From Sialis fuliginosa (taxonomy: Eukaryota; Arthropoda; Insecta; Megaloptera; Sialidae): 64,000 nucleotides of DNA. The stretch's first letter is position 1. Each line of letters starts with the position of its first letter. The stretch covers positions 16,492,001-16,556,000 of the forward strand of contig OY540821.1 of NCBI GenBank assembly GCA_961205875.1, written 5' to 3'. This document shows positions 1-10,476 of the stretch, in pieces. The translations under genes and the position numbers were made by a program. A model generated the notes under the pieces. It was not told the DNA's origin, made no database searches, and saw only the letters and a program-made list of their open reading frames with translations.

Positions 1-76
1 CTATAACTGCTACTGCTTTTGTATCTGAGTTATTAACTCATATAAGGCAAATAAGAATATAATAAAACATATGTAC

Positions 77-774
77 CATAGACATAGAGAATGGACAGTG
101 CATTCTGTATTAACACAATGGTGTAACATCTGTTCAAAAAGTCAGAGAGAGATGCAGTGTAGTTTGGAATATATCTATCTCTTTTTCGAAGAATCTGATT
201 GGTAGCTTACTATAGTTCAGGGTAGTATTTCTATCCGATATATTTTTGTATATCTATCTTGTGATTTTTGTGCAATAAGTTTTTTATTAGAAAAGTAAAT
301 AATATAAACAATAAACACACTATAATCGTTCATATTTCATCGATAGAAATTTGCAAAATTATGAACGGATATTCCGGGAAAATAACATTTTTGCTACCAA
401 AATATATATTAATAAAAAATAGTTTTAAATCAATTCCCATGTGGTTGGCCAAAATGATGAGGTGGATTGCATTTACAAAAAGCACATTACAAGATTTACT
501 TAAGAAATTTTTTTTTGATATTAAGTTACATTACTAAGCTACGAAAAAGGAAGAACAAGATATTAAAATTGGGTCAAAAAATTCGAAACTTATATTATTT
601 AGAAATCAATAATTATTTTTTTTAACCTCTTTATATGAATATTTTTAATGTTCGGGGCCAAGAATGAAATAGTTACACTCCTGTTTAAAAAAAGGACAAG
701 TATATTCCAAACCTGTTTCTATATCTTTCTTTTGACACTCGACTCAGATGCGTGGTCCATTCTCTATGTCTATG
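77..774. mobile_element. hAT-type non-autonomous element, long form (family 1)
   Basis: Inverted ends are CATAGACATAGAGAATGGAC at the left and its complement at the right. An exact 8-bp duplication, ATATGTAC, flanks it (69-76 and 775-782). TIRs starting CA and 8-bp duplications are typical of hAT elements. No transposase is seen inside. The copy at 53176-53839 is nearly the same sequence in the opposite orientation. Confidence 0.85.
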
Positions 775-1053
775 ATATGTACAATTTCCTCCTGGTATTT
801 CTAAAAAGAACATTGCAAATGAACAAACAAAAATGCAGTACGCTGAAAACTTGTGAGTTAATATGGAGAAGAACCAAGAACCAACCAACCCCGTTCTACA
901 GCAACCCTATGTCTCGAAGTGCGCCCTCCACCGCTTCATCCTTGTAACAATCACACATCTAATTACACATAAATCTACACAGAGCGTTACTTCATTACTA
1001 TAGACCTTAGATTTTTAATTCAATCAAATATCTTTATGAAAAGTTACAATTCT

Positions 1054-1918
1054 AAAGGTCTCTATACACCTGCAGATTGGGTAGTTTAGTACCTACTACC
1101 TATGCACCTACTTACACAATATAAAAAGATTCTTGTGTGCACAAAAAGGAGATGTGATAATTTTTAACAAACAAAATATAGACGCAACAATAAGAAAATA
1201 TTTGAATTTCGGAAATTTCATTGTTATATTTAATATAAAAAGTTACGTAACAATGGAAGGGAGGGGCGCCGATGAGGTGCTTGCCTAGGGCGCTCTCCAA
1301 GGTTAGTAAAGTAATAGGTTGCCTCATAACTCTGGCGGGGAGTGGCATGAGAGGGGAGAACGCGTCATCATGAGGAACTCTTTGACATTATAAATGGCTG
1401 TCAAACTATATTTACTCTTTATTTTAGTTAAGCTGATTTATTGTAAGTTGTTTTTAAATATTTTCATTTGATATTGATAGTGTACTAAGTTTTAAATCTA
1501 AATTTTTATTATTTTATTATTATAAATTATAGTTTTAAACAAGTGTTTTTTTATGTGTAACCAAGAAATGTATTTTCTTTAAGCATTGATTTCTGACATC
1601 ATTTTAAAGTTTTTATGAAGAAATATTATATGTAATAATTTGTGCTTCTGTAATAAACAATAATATTTACTTTTTTTATATACAAATATCCAAAAATTCG
1701 AAATAATTTGAAAAAAAACTTAATATGTGAAACAACGTTTAAAGGTTCCTCAGGGTGACGTCATCACACGCAGCCGCTGATTGGTCAAAAAGTTATGAGG
1801 CAACCTATACATATACTAACCTTGGGCGCTCTCGACATTTAATCCGCCTCTGAGTACCCCCACTCTTCCTCCCGACAAATCGACCCTGCAGATTGGGTGG
1901 TGTATAGAGGCCTTTATA
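1054..1918. repeat. Repeat with CTCTATACACC inverted ends, host of a nested insertion
   Basis: The left end reads TAAAGGTCTCTATACACC and the right end GGTGTATAGAGGCCTTTA. CTGCAGATTGGGT occurs near both ends in direct orientation. A 59-bp miniature with the same ends lies at 26314-26372. The 1298-1824 element sits inside it. Confidence 0.55.
1298..1824. mobile_element. Nested MITE with exact 9-bp target duplication (Mutator-like?)
   Basis: GGCGCTCTC flanks it exactly at 1289-1297 and 1825-1833. The ends are CAAGGTTAGTA and TACTAACCTTG, followed inwards by an inverted TAGGTTGCCTCATAACT. A 9-bp duplication points to a Mutator-like family. No coding capacity. Confidence 0.8.
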
Positions 1919-2976
1919 GGTCGTAACCATCATACATTTCAAATTTGAGTTTTTTAATTGAAATAGAATTATTTACATCTAATTTTACATTTGTTTTGTT
2001 TAGCTTAAATAAAACCAGGATCAATACGAACTTGTATTTAGAAATCAAGAATCAGTATAGTTTCCAGAATAGGTCCTTCGATCTCAAATAAATAAAAAGT
2101 AACAACATAAAATTACAGCAAAATATTAATTTTTTTAATTTGATTCATGACAATTAATTATTTGTAACAATTTTGTTATTTTTTTTGTGACGTTCTACTT
2201 AAGGGATTTTAGGTATTTTTAAACAGCACCTTTTATTTTCTATTATACCATTATTTAGTAATTTTGCTTTCTCGCAATATTGAAGATACGAGAAGCTTTG
2301 TGATCGTTTTATTTAAAAGTATTTAATATTCAGATATTAAAAAAAATATATATTTTTTTATTAAACCGTTAATTTAGCAAATGTTTAGGCATGTCATATA
2401 TATTTTATTACTTTAAAATACAAATTACCTTTCTGTATATTCATTTTTTTTTAATAAGAGTTTAAAATTTAGAGCCTAAAAATCTAAGGTCCAGAATTAT
2501 GTACAGAATAATAACATATACGAGAGGCAGGTAGGTGAAAAATCTATATAATATTAAGTCAGTTGAAAGCAGGGCCGTAACTAGAGGGTCTTTGTTTCTA
2601 TGAAACAATTGAATTGGTTTTATCCATGACTTACTTAACTGAGGGTATTATTCTAAACCACATTTGTAAAAAAAAAATCGTGTGAGTGGCAAAACTGTAC
2701 CTAAAAAAACCCTGTTTTAACCTCCACAGCCTAGACTTTATGTAATATATAGGTAAATTTTATACAGAAGTAAAACTGACTTATACGTATATTCTACTCT
2801 GTTATCTGCTGGGTTGTAACACCCTGGGGGGGGGGGGGGGGGTATAAAGTATTTTATGTAATACAGTAAATAGCAAAAATAGTTGGTTATTTTATTAATA
2901 GAACCTGTTTTTTGATCAGCTATCTGCCTCTTATTCTATAAATAAAAATGATACATAATAACATTAATAATATAGC
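1919..2976. other. AT-rich intergenic, repeat debris
   Basis: No gene is seen. It contains a 48-bp fragment of repeat family 2 (about 2268-2315, the TCGAAGATACGAGAAGC-type end). It also has a lone hAT-type end CAGGGCCGTAACTAGAGGG near 2572 and a 17-G run near 2826-2842. Confidence 0.6.
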
Positions 2977-3077
2977 CAGGGCCGTAACTACCACCAAGAC
3001 CTTCGAAAGTGGGGAGATAAAGGGCTCTTCGATCACTTGCTGCCCCTGGGTCCCCAGAGTCTCCAGTTACGGCCCTG
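2977..3077. mobile_element. 101-bp hAT-type miniature element
   Basis: The ends are CAGGGCCGTAACT and AGTTACGGCCCTG. The flanks AATATAGC (2969-2976) and AATTTAGC (3078-3085) match at 7 of 8 bases. Internal sequence is GC-rich and non-coding. Confidence 0.8.
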
Positions 3078-3085
3078 AATTTAGC

Positions 3086-4281
3086 TCAAAAAATAAAAAT
3101 TACTGAACTATCCTAGTTTAAAAAAATAAAAATGATAAATATAATTTATAACAGTCAAATATAGTGACCAAAAAATATAGTTTAGAACAATGCTACTTAA
3201 ACTAGTCCTCAGACAGTTTGGACTGAGACGAGAATTTACTTAAAAATTTCATAATTTTATATTTTACATTTAAAAAGTTTCGTAATATTAACAAGAATGC
3301 ACCTGATTTCCCTATGTTCTGTAGTTAAATTTTTACACCCTGATTTTAAACTATTATTTTAAGCCACACATTTGATTGTTATTATTCTTATAACTAAATC
3401 TTTTTTGACTTATAATTTACAATAATTTTAAAATTAAAATATACAGTAAATATTTTCAAAAAATAACAATGATATACTACAAACTACATAATATAATATC
3501 AGCGGTACATAAAATATAAAAAAAATTAAATTATAAAAACTATATAGGTACAATAATTCCTGATTTCTAGGGAAAAGTCATATCTTTTTAACCATTTGTC
3601 GACTTTAATATAGTTGGTAGATGATCCTCTGCAACGTTGATGAAAAGATCAAAAAGATTTGACTTTTACAAGGGGACCCACCAGACCCTTGTCGCACTAA
3701 TTTGCTTAAAAAAAATCTGGTGGTTCCCTTATTAATTATTTGATACCACTGATATTTAATTGGTTAATAGAAAAGCAGTGATAGAGACAGAATATATAGT
3801 GCAAGCTATAGTTTACGTTATTAGTGTTATTTACAAAATGTTTGAGACTGCTGAAAATTTAGTGTACAAAAATTAAAATAAATAAATAAAAATGATGCAC
3901 TGTGTTATTCATTTATTAGTGCTTGAAATTGTATATTTATAGGAAGTGGGGAACATTTAACAAATTTAATTAACTGGTTCACATTAAAAATAAATATACA
4001 GCTGTCCGAAAAGTGACTTCATATTTCAAGAAGTCAATTTTCAAACATTCAGTATGTTTTAAATCAGAGCTGTACTTAAGTGTTTTTTTAAATGCATTTA
4101 AATATTTTTGTAAGTCCATTTTTTTGTATTTGTACTTAATTAACTTACTTACTTAATTAAGTACATAATCTTGTAGAGTTAATGTACTTGTACTTAATTA
4201 AGTACATTTTTTTGTACTTGCGTACAACTCTGTCTTGAATAATAAAATCAGGGGTGTAATTGTACTTTAAAAAAAATTATG
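3086..4281. other. AT-rich intergenic, nothing recognised
   Basis: No gene. Around 4080-4210 there is a low-complexity, self-complementary run built from TACTTAATTAAGTA words. Confidence 0.6.
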
Positions 4282-4922
4282 TCCGGTATTATAAAGGAGC
4301 TAGCAAATTTGCTAGCTAGAAAGTACTTTCAAATGAGGTATTAATTCTGTGACAGTATCTATGGAATTTAAAGCAGTGATCAGTGGTGCCGAAACCAATT
4401 TTTTTCTGGGGGGGGGGCAGTACAACCTAACTTTATTTTTAAAATTGAAAATTGACTTCAATTTTCTATGGTTTGATTAATATCGTATTGTTTGTTAAAA
4501 AAATAAATGGAAATACAGTCGAACCTCGTTAGTACGCTTTTAAAGGGACTGAGGAAAACACGTACGTAAAAAAGAAAAAAAAACGTACCAACGAGGTTTC
4601 ACTGTACTCACTTTAACATCAGTTTACAAAAATTAAATAATTATTAAGAGTAAAAAAATTTACAGAAAACAGATTTTTATAATTGTACGTCGATTTAAAC
4701 CCGCCCTTAAAAACAGGATCCAAATTTTCAGGGGGCGAAAAATAGTCATGATCATACAAAATAATTTTGATAATATCACCACCTGTTTAATACCGTTGGT
4801 GTTTACATACAACGCGTGCGCGAAAATTGTCAAACACTTCATGAAACTTCAAGATAACTGTCAGATAGGATTGAAACCTTATTTGAAAGAGCAAATTTAG
4901 CTAGCTCCTTTATAATACCGGA
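4282..4922. mobile_element. MITE with long TCCGGTATTATAAAGGAG ends
   Basis: Terminal inverted repeats of over 30 bp: left TCCGGTATTATAAAGGAGC, right GCTCCTTTATAATACCGGA, extending inwards through a GCAAATTT word. No clean target duplication is visible. Single-ended relatives begin near 52251 and 40963. It carries a pogo/Tc1-like insertion at 4516-4604. Confidence 0.75.
4516..4604. mobile_element. 89-bp pogo/Tc1-mariner-like MITE
   Basis: It is flanked by TA (4514-4515 and 4605-4606). The ends are CAGTCGAACCTCGTTAGTAC and GTACCAACGAGGTTTCACTG. CAGT..AACCTCG ends with a TA duplication are typical of pogo/Tigger-type miniatures. It is nested in the 4282-4922 element. Confidence 0.8.
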
Positions 4923-5526
4923 TATTAGAATCCAGAATGTTTAAGTAATAATAATAAATCAAATATGGTCTATTTTATTTTGGTATCGAAATAAAATTAA
5001 AAAATCGAAAGAATGTATTTAATCATTTTGATAACTGAATGTGACTGATTTTATTATTTTATAATTAATTATTATACAACATAAAAAATAAGAAAAATCT
5101 ATTTTAATATTTGAAGTATTAATTATAAAAAATAAACTAAATATATTAAAATCTGATAAATAAATTAATTTATCAATACTAAGTAGGTATTTTTTTACAA
5201 AATATAATTGTGGCTAATAATTTAAAATAGAAATTTGTAACATATTTTATAAATATGGCAAAATATAAATAGTTTTAAATAGTACTTAAGAAAAAGTACA
5301 AAAAATTGAATGTAACTAACGTTAATTATTATTATTATAAAATAAATCTTCAAAATTTTGGTTTAATCACAAGATATTACACGCATGCTGTTAAAATAAA
5401 ATTTTTTTTGACATAAAAAAAAATAATTAGTTACATTCTAATAAAATTCAAAACTAAACAAAGAAATTACGAAATTACAAATAATCACTGGTATCACCGA
5501 GTGCCAATATGCAAATAAATTGAGTT
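4923..5526. other. AT-rich intergenic, nothing recognised
   Basis: Very AT-rich with long A and T runs. No gene or clear element. Confidence 0.6.
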
Positions 5527-5703
5527 CAGTAGCGTAGTAACGAAGGGGAGGAGATTTGGGATCACCCCCAATTTCCCCCCTCTGAAAAATTCAGTGTTCT
5601 AAAAAAAACGTATGTTTCCAGAACACATCAATTCAAAATACCTTAAAAAAATTTAACTCATGTATTTATCCCCCCCCCGAATTTTTTTCTTACTACGCCA
5701 CTG
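5527..5703. mobile_element. 177-bp hAT-type MITE
   Basis: The ends are CAGTAGCGTAGTAA and TTACTACGCCACTG. The flanks ATTGAGTT (5519-5526) and TTTGAGTT (5704-5711) match at 7 of 8 bases. Interior has G- and C-homopolymer stretches and no frame. Confidence 0.8.
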
Positions 5704-6243
5704 TTTGAGTTGTCACTTTTTTACTAATTTTTATTATAATTATAATAAAAACAATTTTTATCAAGTTTTGGAATAATTTTTCTTTTTTCTCCAGAAATAT
5801 ACTTTCTTTGATTAGTTTAGTTATATATATATTCCATAAAATACAACAATAATTTGACTAGTCTAATATGTTCTCATTACAAGGGAGCACCAACTTAAAT
5901 TATTTAGATATCCTAACCTTTTTTTTGATTGACTATTAAAAATATATTGAAACCTCATTAATAGAAAATATAATTTTTCATTTATATTCATGCGAAAATA
6001 TTAATATACGATATTTTTCTAATTAAAAAAAATTTCTTACACAAATATCTAATACCAAAACAGTAAAAAAATCATTCATTAAATCTGTTGTAATATTTAT
6101 AATTTATTTTACTAATATTAGTAACTATTTAGGCAAATTTTCCTATACCAACGCATAACATTTTTCATGCTAGTCTTTCTAATTTCAGTACTCGAATCAG
6201 AAAAATTTTATTTAAGGGCGAACTCAAAATATCTAGAATAAAA

Positions 6244-6420
6244 CGCTGGCACTTAAAAAAACAGAGACATTTACTGTATCATTTGCATAAAATCCAAATG
6301 AACAGATTTCCAGCGCTCGACGAACACCGTTTTTTCTTAAATGCCAGTCTTTTTGAATTCAATAATACAGATTTTCAAGGTCGATACGGCGACGTTCTCC
6401 GTTTTTCTTAAGTGCCAGCG
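6244..6420. mobile_element. 177-bp MITE with CGCTGGCACTTAA ends
   Basis: Left CGCTGGCACTTAAAAAAAC, right GTTTTTCTTAAGTGCCAGCG, giving inverted repeats of about 25 bp. A third partial copy of the end lies inside at about 6329-6350. Target duplication is unclear. Confidence 0.65.
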
Positions 6421-6945
6421 CTTAAAACTATATTGTGACGTATTTATTCAAGTTTAAATTCTCTCCTTCATTTCACCAATTCGAGAACTGTCATAATATA
6501 CACCAACCCCCTATTTATTGGAAATTAAATTATAGATGTCATATGATTCAATTTAAAATCATTGATTTAATTTTTTTAGTACATTTTACATCAAAATCTG
6601 TAGTGGATCTAGAGGCAGATCAAAAAGGACATTGCACCTCCCTATTTTTCAGCGGTTTTTAACAAATGTGCTGTCAAATAATTATTAATGTTTTTTGTAT
6701 TATTTTTTTTTTAATCATATGGCACCTGTTAATTGTGTATTTCCTCATACATATAGTGGCCTATATTTTGTACTACAATGCAGTTTTTTTTTTTTGGAAC
6801 AGTAAATATTATAGGACGGATATACATATATATAAATATATATATGTATATATATACCGGATTTCTATTTATTGGGGTACAGTGTGGAGATCTAGGAAAC
6901 TATGAGATATAGACATTAGTTTAAATTAGACAACAGTTGTTTTTA

Positions 6946-7556
6946 AATATCGAAGATACGAGAAGTTTTGTGATCGTTTTAAAATGAGACGAAAAAATTA
7001 TTCTCCGATTTCAAAATTTTAAATTGATCTTTCCGTTTCAGGTCTGTCTATCTGTCTGTCCCCTGAATCCTTGTTACACGTTGGTTGGTTGGGTCTGGCT
7101 TGAGGACAGTCCCATTTCAAAATCGTGTGTAAGGGGGAGGGGTGACATCTCAAAATATTTTTTTTTCAAGATATCTCAAGAACGACACAAAATTTTATAG
7201 AATCATTTTTGTAGAGCATTCAATTTCCTATAATATAGGTCTACAACGTTTGTTGGAAAATATTCCCTTATAAAGATTTATCTCAATTTGCTTTAAAAAA
7301 TCGTGTTTTTTTTTTTTTTAATTGATATTAAATGTCATTTTGACGTTTGCATAAATTTAGATTTATATTGAAATTGTCAAAAAATTAAAAATACACGATA
7401 AAATAATCAGGTGCGTCTTAAGAAAAATTTCGAACTATTTTTTAGTAAAATTCTGTAAAAATTAAATGGTTAACCAATTCTAAGCAATTTATCTGAACAC
7501 TTTAGGTTTTTATTTAATAATTAACTACTTTTGGTGAATTTGGCACGAGACAGATG
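6946..7556 (+). repeat. Family-2 dispersed repeat, copy 1
   Basis: It runs from ATCGAAGATACGAGAAG through a CTGTCTGTC stretch and the CAAGATATCTCAAGAACGAC block to GGCACGAG..CAGATG. Full family length is about 0.8 kb (41964-42781). Other copies: 28086-28435, 29987-30534, 39527-39841, 45260-45835, 63067-63640. No transposase; classification open. Confidence 0.75.
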
Positions 7557-8238
7557 TTTTTTTTATCCAATCTGATATCTATCTATTATAATTTCAAAGA
7601 TCCCTATACTGTACCCCACTAAATAGACACCTTATATATTGTTTGCACTTTTAGCTAATTATTTTCACAAAGCCTTGCAGTTATTATATTTTATACTAAT
7701 TCAAATAGTTTTTTTTTATAATATTATCTATAACTAGTAATAATGACTATTTTTCTACTGATTTCTTTAGTATTTTATTTGAATATTTAATTATTCATAA
7801 ATAATAATAAATAATCTGATATAATATATTAACTATTTTTACTAAATTACTATGTATTTCTGAAATTTTCATGACAAAAATTTAGGAACATCTTATATGG
7901 TAATCTATACATTATTTTTTCAAATAAAAAAAAATTGGAAGGTGTTAAATTTTTTTAGTTTTGAAAATAAAGTAACATCACTTAATTTTTTTTTGAAAAT
8001 AAAAAAGTACTCTTAAGAAATAAAATAATTTAAAAATGAGCAGTAAAAAAACAATTTGTTCAATGCTATTATTATTTTTTAGCCTAATATTTGCAAAAAG
8101 ATATGTCAAAAATTTCCGGATTACTTTTTTAGGTTAATTTATATCAAGAAATAAACAAAATTGCAGGGGTATGAAAATATTTGACTGGAAAATCATACAA
8201 CACGTTCCTAAAGTTTATCCAATAAATTTACAGAGACT
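7557..8238. other. AT-rich sequence downstream of AP-1 sigma
   Basis: No gene. It may hold the 3' UTR and last exon of the AP-1 sigma gene near its right edge. Confidence 0.5.
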
Positions 8239-8373
8239 CTATATCTTCAATGGCGTCTTAATACACTGTAGTACAAATAAACAATTCATTCAGTTGCCAA
8301 TGTGATTTAAATCCACTCTTTAGTCAAGTAGACTTACGTCACTTTGGCTTCTAAATGATTTAAACAACAGTTG

Positions 8374-9029
8374 TTACAAATCTATTGCGCTATCACCGTT
8401 ACTAACCTCTTGTAGCAGGTCCTGAGCTGCAATTGCTTTCAAGACGTTCTTCTTACTTGTCTCTTGTATTTCACCTCCGATCATTAGTTCGTCTAGTATG
8501 AAATACGCCTTTTCAAAATTGAATATTATGTCTAATTCGCACACCTTAATAGAAATAATTCAGATTAAATACGAATCATTTAGTGATAATATTTAAACTT
8601 ACACTTCCGAAGTATTTATCAAGTAATTCTACATATCTGTGAATGATTTCTAAAGTTAACAGTTCATTATCCGTTTCATCGATTGCACAACAGAAATATA
8701 AGCTTGCGTATCTGTAATGATAAACGAAATATGAATGAAAGCAATATTTAAAGTGGGTAAAATACAAACTACCTTTTGTAGACGATTTTAAGATCTCTCC
8801 ATTCAATGAAGCTGGACATTTTAGGTTTTCTTGCAAGTATTGTTGTAATTAATTCTCTTGTAATCTTTTTCTTTAGTTTATCAGGATGAGCTACATACCA
8901 TTTCTGCAATCTTAACTTTCCTTGTCGGCTAAATAGTAACATAAATTGCATCTAAAAATAATAACTTTTACGTTAGAAATGTTTGTAAATGTATTTGTGT
9001 TGTTGTAAATAAAAAATACTCGTTACCAT
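8374..9029 (-). CDS. AP1S: AP-1 clathrin adaptor complex, sigma subunit
   Basis: Small subunit of the AP-1 heterotetramer, which sorts cargo into clathrin vesicles at the trans-Golgi and endosomes. Exons (minus): 9029-9027 (only the ATG before a GTAACG donor), 8951-8773, 8711-8603, 8544-8407. Phases agree. The protein starts [20 protein letters not shown] and continues through the family hallmarks [62 protein letters not shown] and [12 protein letters not shown], ending DLLQE. That is 143 codons of the family's roughly 155-160, so essentially the whole longin-like fold is present. The last exon is not certain. Reading through the 8406 donor adds [10 protein letters not shown] and a TAA at 8376-8374. 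A candidate exon from 8265 would add CIKTPLKI and stop at 8239. It lies 1.4 kb downstream of the KNL2-like gene on the same strand. Confidence 0.95.
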
Positions 9030-9209
9030 TTTGATTTAATAGGAATTTTATTGATAATATATGTTTTTAAGATGTTCTGTAACTTATGACATTTGTTGAC
9101 AGATGACGACATCAATATTATCAGTGTTACCAATATTTGATAGATTTTTACCCTAATTGCATAGTCTACCAACATGATGTAACGAAATAAAAAAAAACTG
9201 TATCAACAA

Positions 9210-9451
9210 CATAGACATAGAGCATGGACCGCGCATCTGATTCAAAAACAGAGTCGTGTCAAATACTGTCAAAAGAAAGATAATGGTTTGGGATATACTT
9301 GTTCTTATTTAAACAGGAGTGACTATTATATTCTTCTTTGAAAACGAGATAGATATATCCCAAACCTACCGCATCTCTCTGTTTTGAAAAAAATGTTACA
9401 CTATTATGTTAAGACAGAATGCGTGGTCCATGCTAATGCTCTATGTCTATG
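9210..9451. mobile_element. Family-1 hAT-type MITE between the two genes
   Basis: The CATAGACATAGAGCATGGAC end is present, with its complement (carrying a small TGCTAA insertion) at the other side. The flanks ATCAACAA (9202-9209) and GTCACCAA (9452-9459) match at 6 of 8. At 242 bp it is an internally deleted form of the 698-bp element. Confidence 0.8.
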
Positions 9452-10476
9452 GTCACCAATACAATTGAATTGGCGCGAAAATAAACAATTAATATAAATT
9501 TTAATCACAGAATAATGTTTTTACTTTTTTAATAAGATTTAAACTACGTTCACTTAAAAGTGTTGAAAATAAACAAACAATGATTATTTTTACAGCTACA
9601 TACTATTAAAATTTACATAAAAGAATATAAAATACAAGACAGTGGCGTCACGAATATCTTTATTCTGTGACGTGGAGTGTCTGTCTCTTCTGGAGTATGT
9701 ATATTATGTGGGAGTAACCAGGATTTTTTGGATGGGGGGAAGAAAAAATAAAATATAAACTCACCTATTTTTAAAAATTTGTACAAATTATTTTCAAATG
9801 AATTTTTTTCAGTCTCACAATCAGTTTAACATTAATTTTTCTTTAAGAAAAAAATACAAACATGTACCTAGTGTTATTAAAAAAAAAACATTTGAAAAAA
9901 TACTCTATTTTTATTAAAATAAAAAAAACTTAAAAATTAACATAGATGAAGGCACAGAATAACAAATACGTTTGATCTTAGAAACAATGTTTTTACAGAA
10001 ACAGAAATAAATACTTTTAATTTTTACCTTAGTTTCCAGGAGTTTTGCGAGTTGAATTATTACAACAAGGGACGAAACAATATCTATAACTTATTATTTT
10101 TGGTGCGTTTTCCATGTTTATTGTTGACACTTGTATATTTAAGCATTGACTGACATTTCAACACTGGGTAATGACGTCACGTAACATGGATAAACTTTTG
10201 GAGTATGAAAAAATGTTCTACAATGTTTTTTATCTCTAGATTGCATTAAACAGGTTTTTAAGGATTTTCTTTTTTAACCGGATTACTCGATTCAGAATAT
10301 TCCTAAAAAAAATCCTACATGTGCGATAAAGTTCCAATTGATAATATTTGGTCACTTTTGATAGAAATTAAGTGTAAGTCAAGCTGCGAGACATTATTTC
10401 AAGAATTATCAGAAACTTTGATGCCAAATCAAGCGCATGTAGTTTTACAGTAATCGTTCCGAACTAACCGTATTTG
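9452..10476. other. Intergenic spacer between KNL2-like and AP-1 sigma genes
   Basis: Includes the KNL2-like 3' UTR, with an AATAAA-type word on the minus strand at 10117-10122, and a hAT-like CAGTGGCGTC word near 9642. Otherwise AT-rich with nothing recognised. Confidence 0.5.

Noticed and set aside
1112..1348. 78-residue minus-strand frame MPLPARVMRQ...
   Set aside because: It crosses the border of the nested 1298-1824 element and the host repeat, so it is not a gene.
2826..2842. Long G runs (also near 18902, 23219, 27519, 59777) as G-quadruplex regulators
   Set aside because: They sit within or beside decayed transposon ends and may be slippage or sequencing artefacts; no consistent position relative to a gene.
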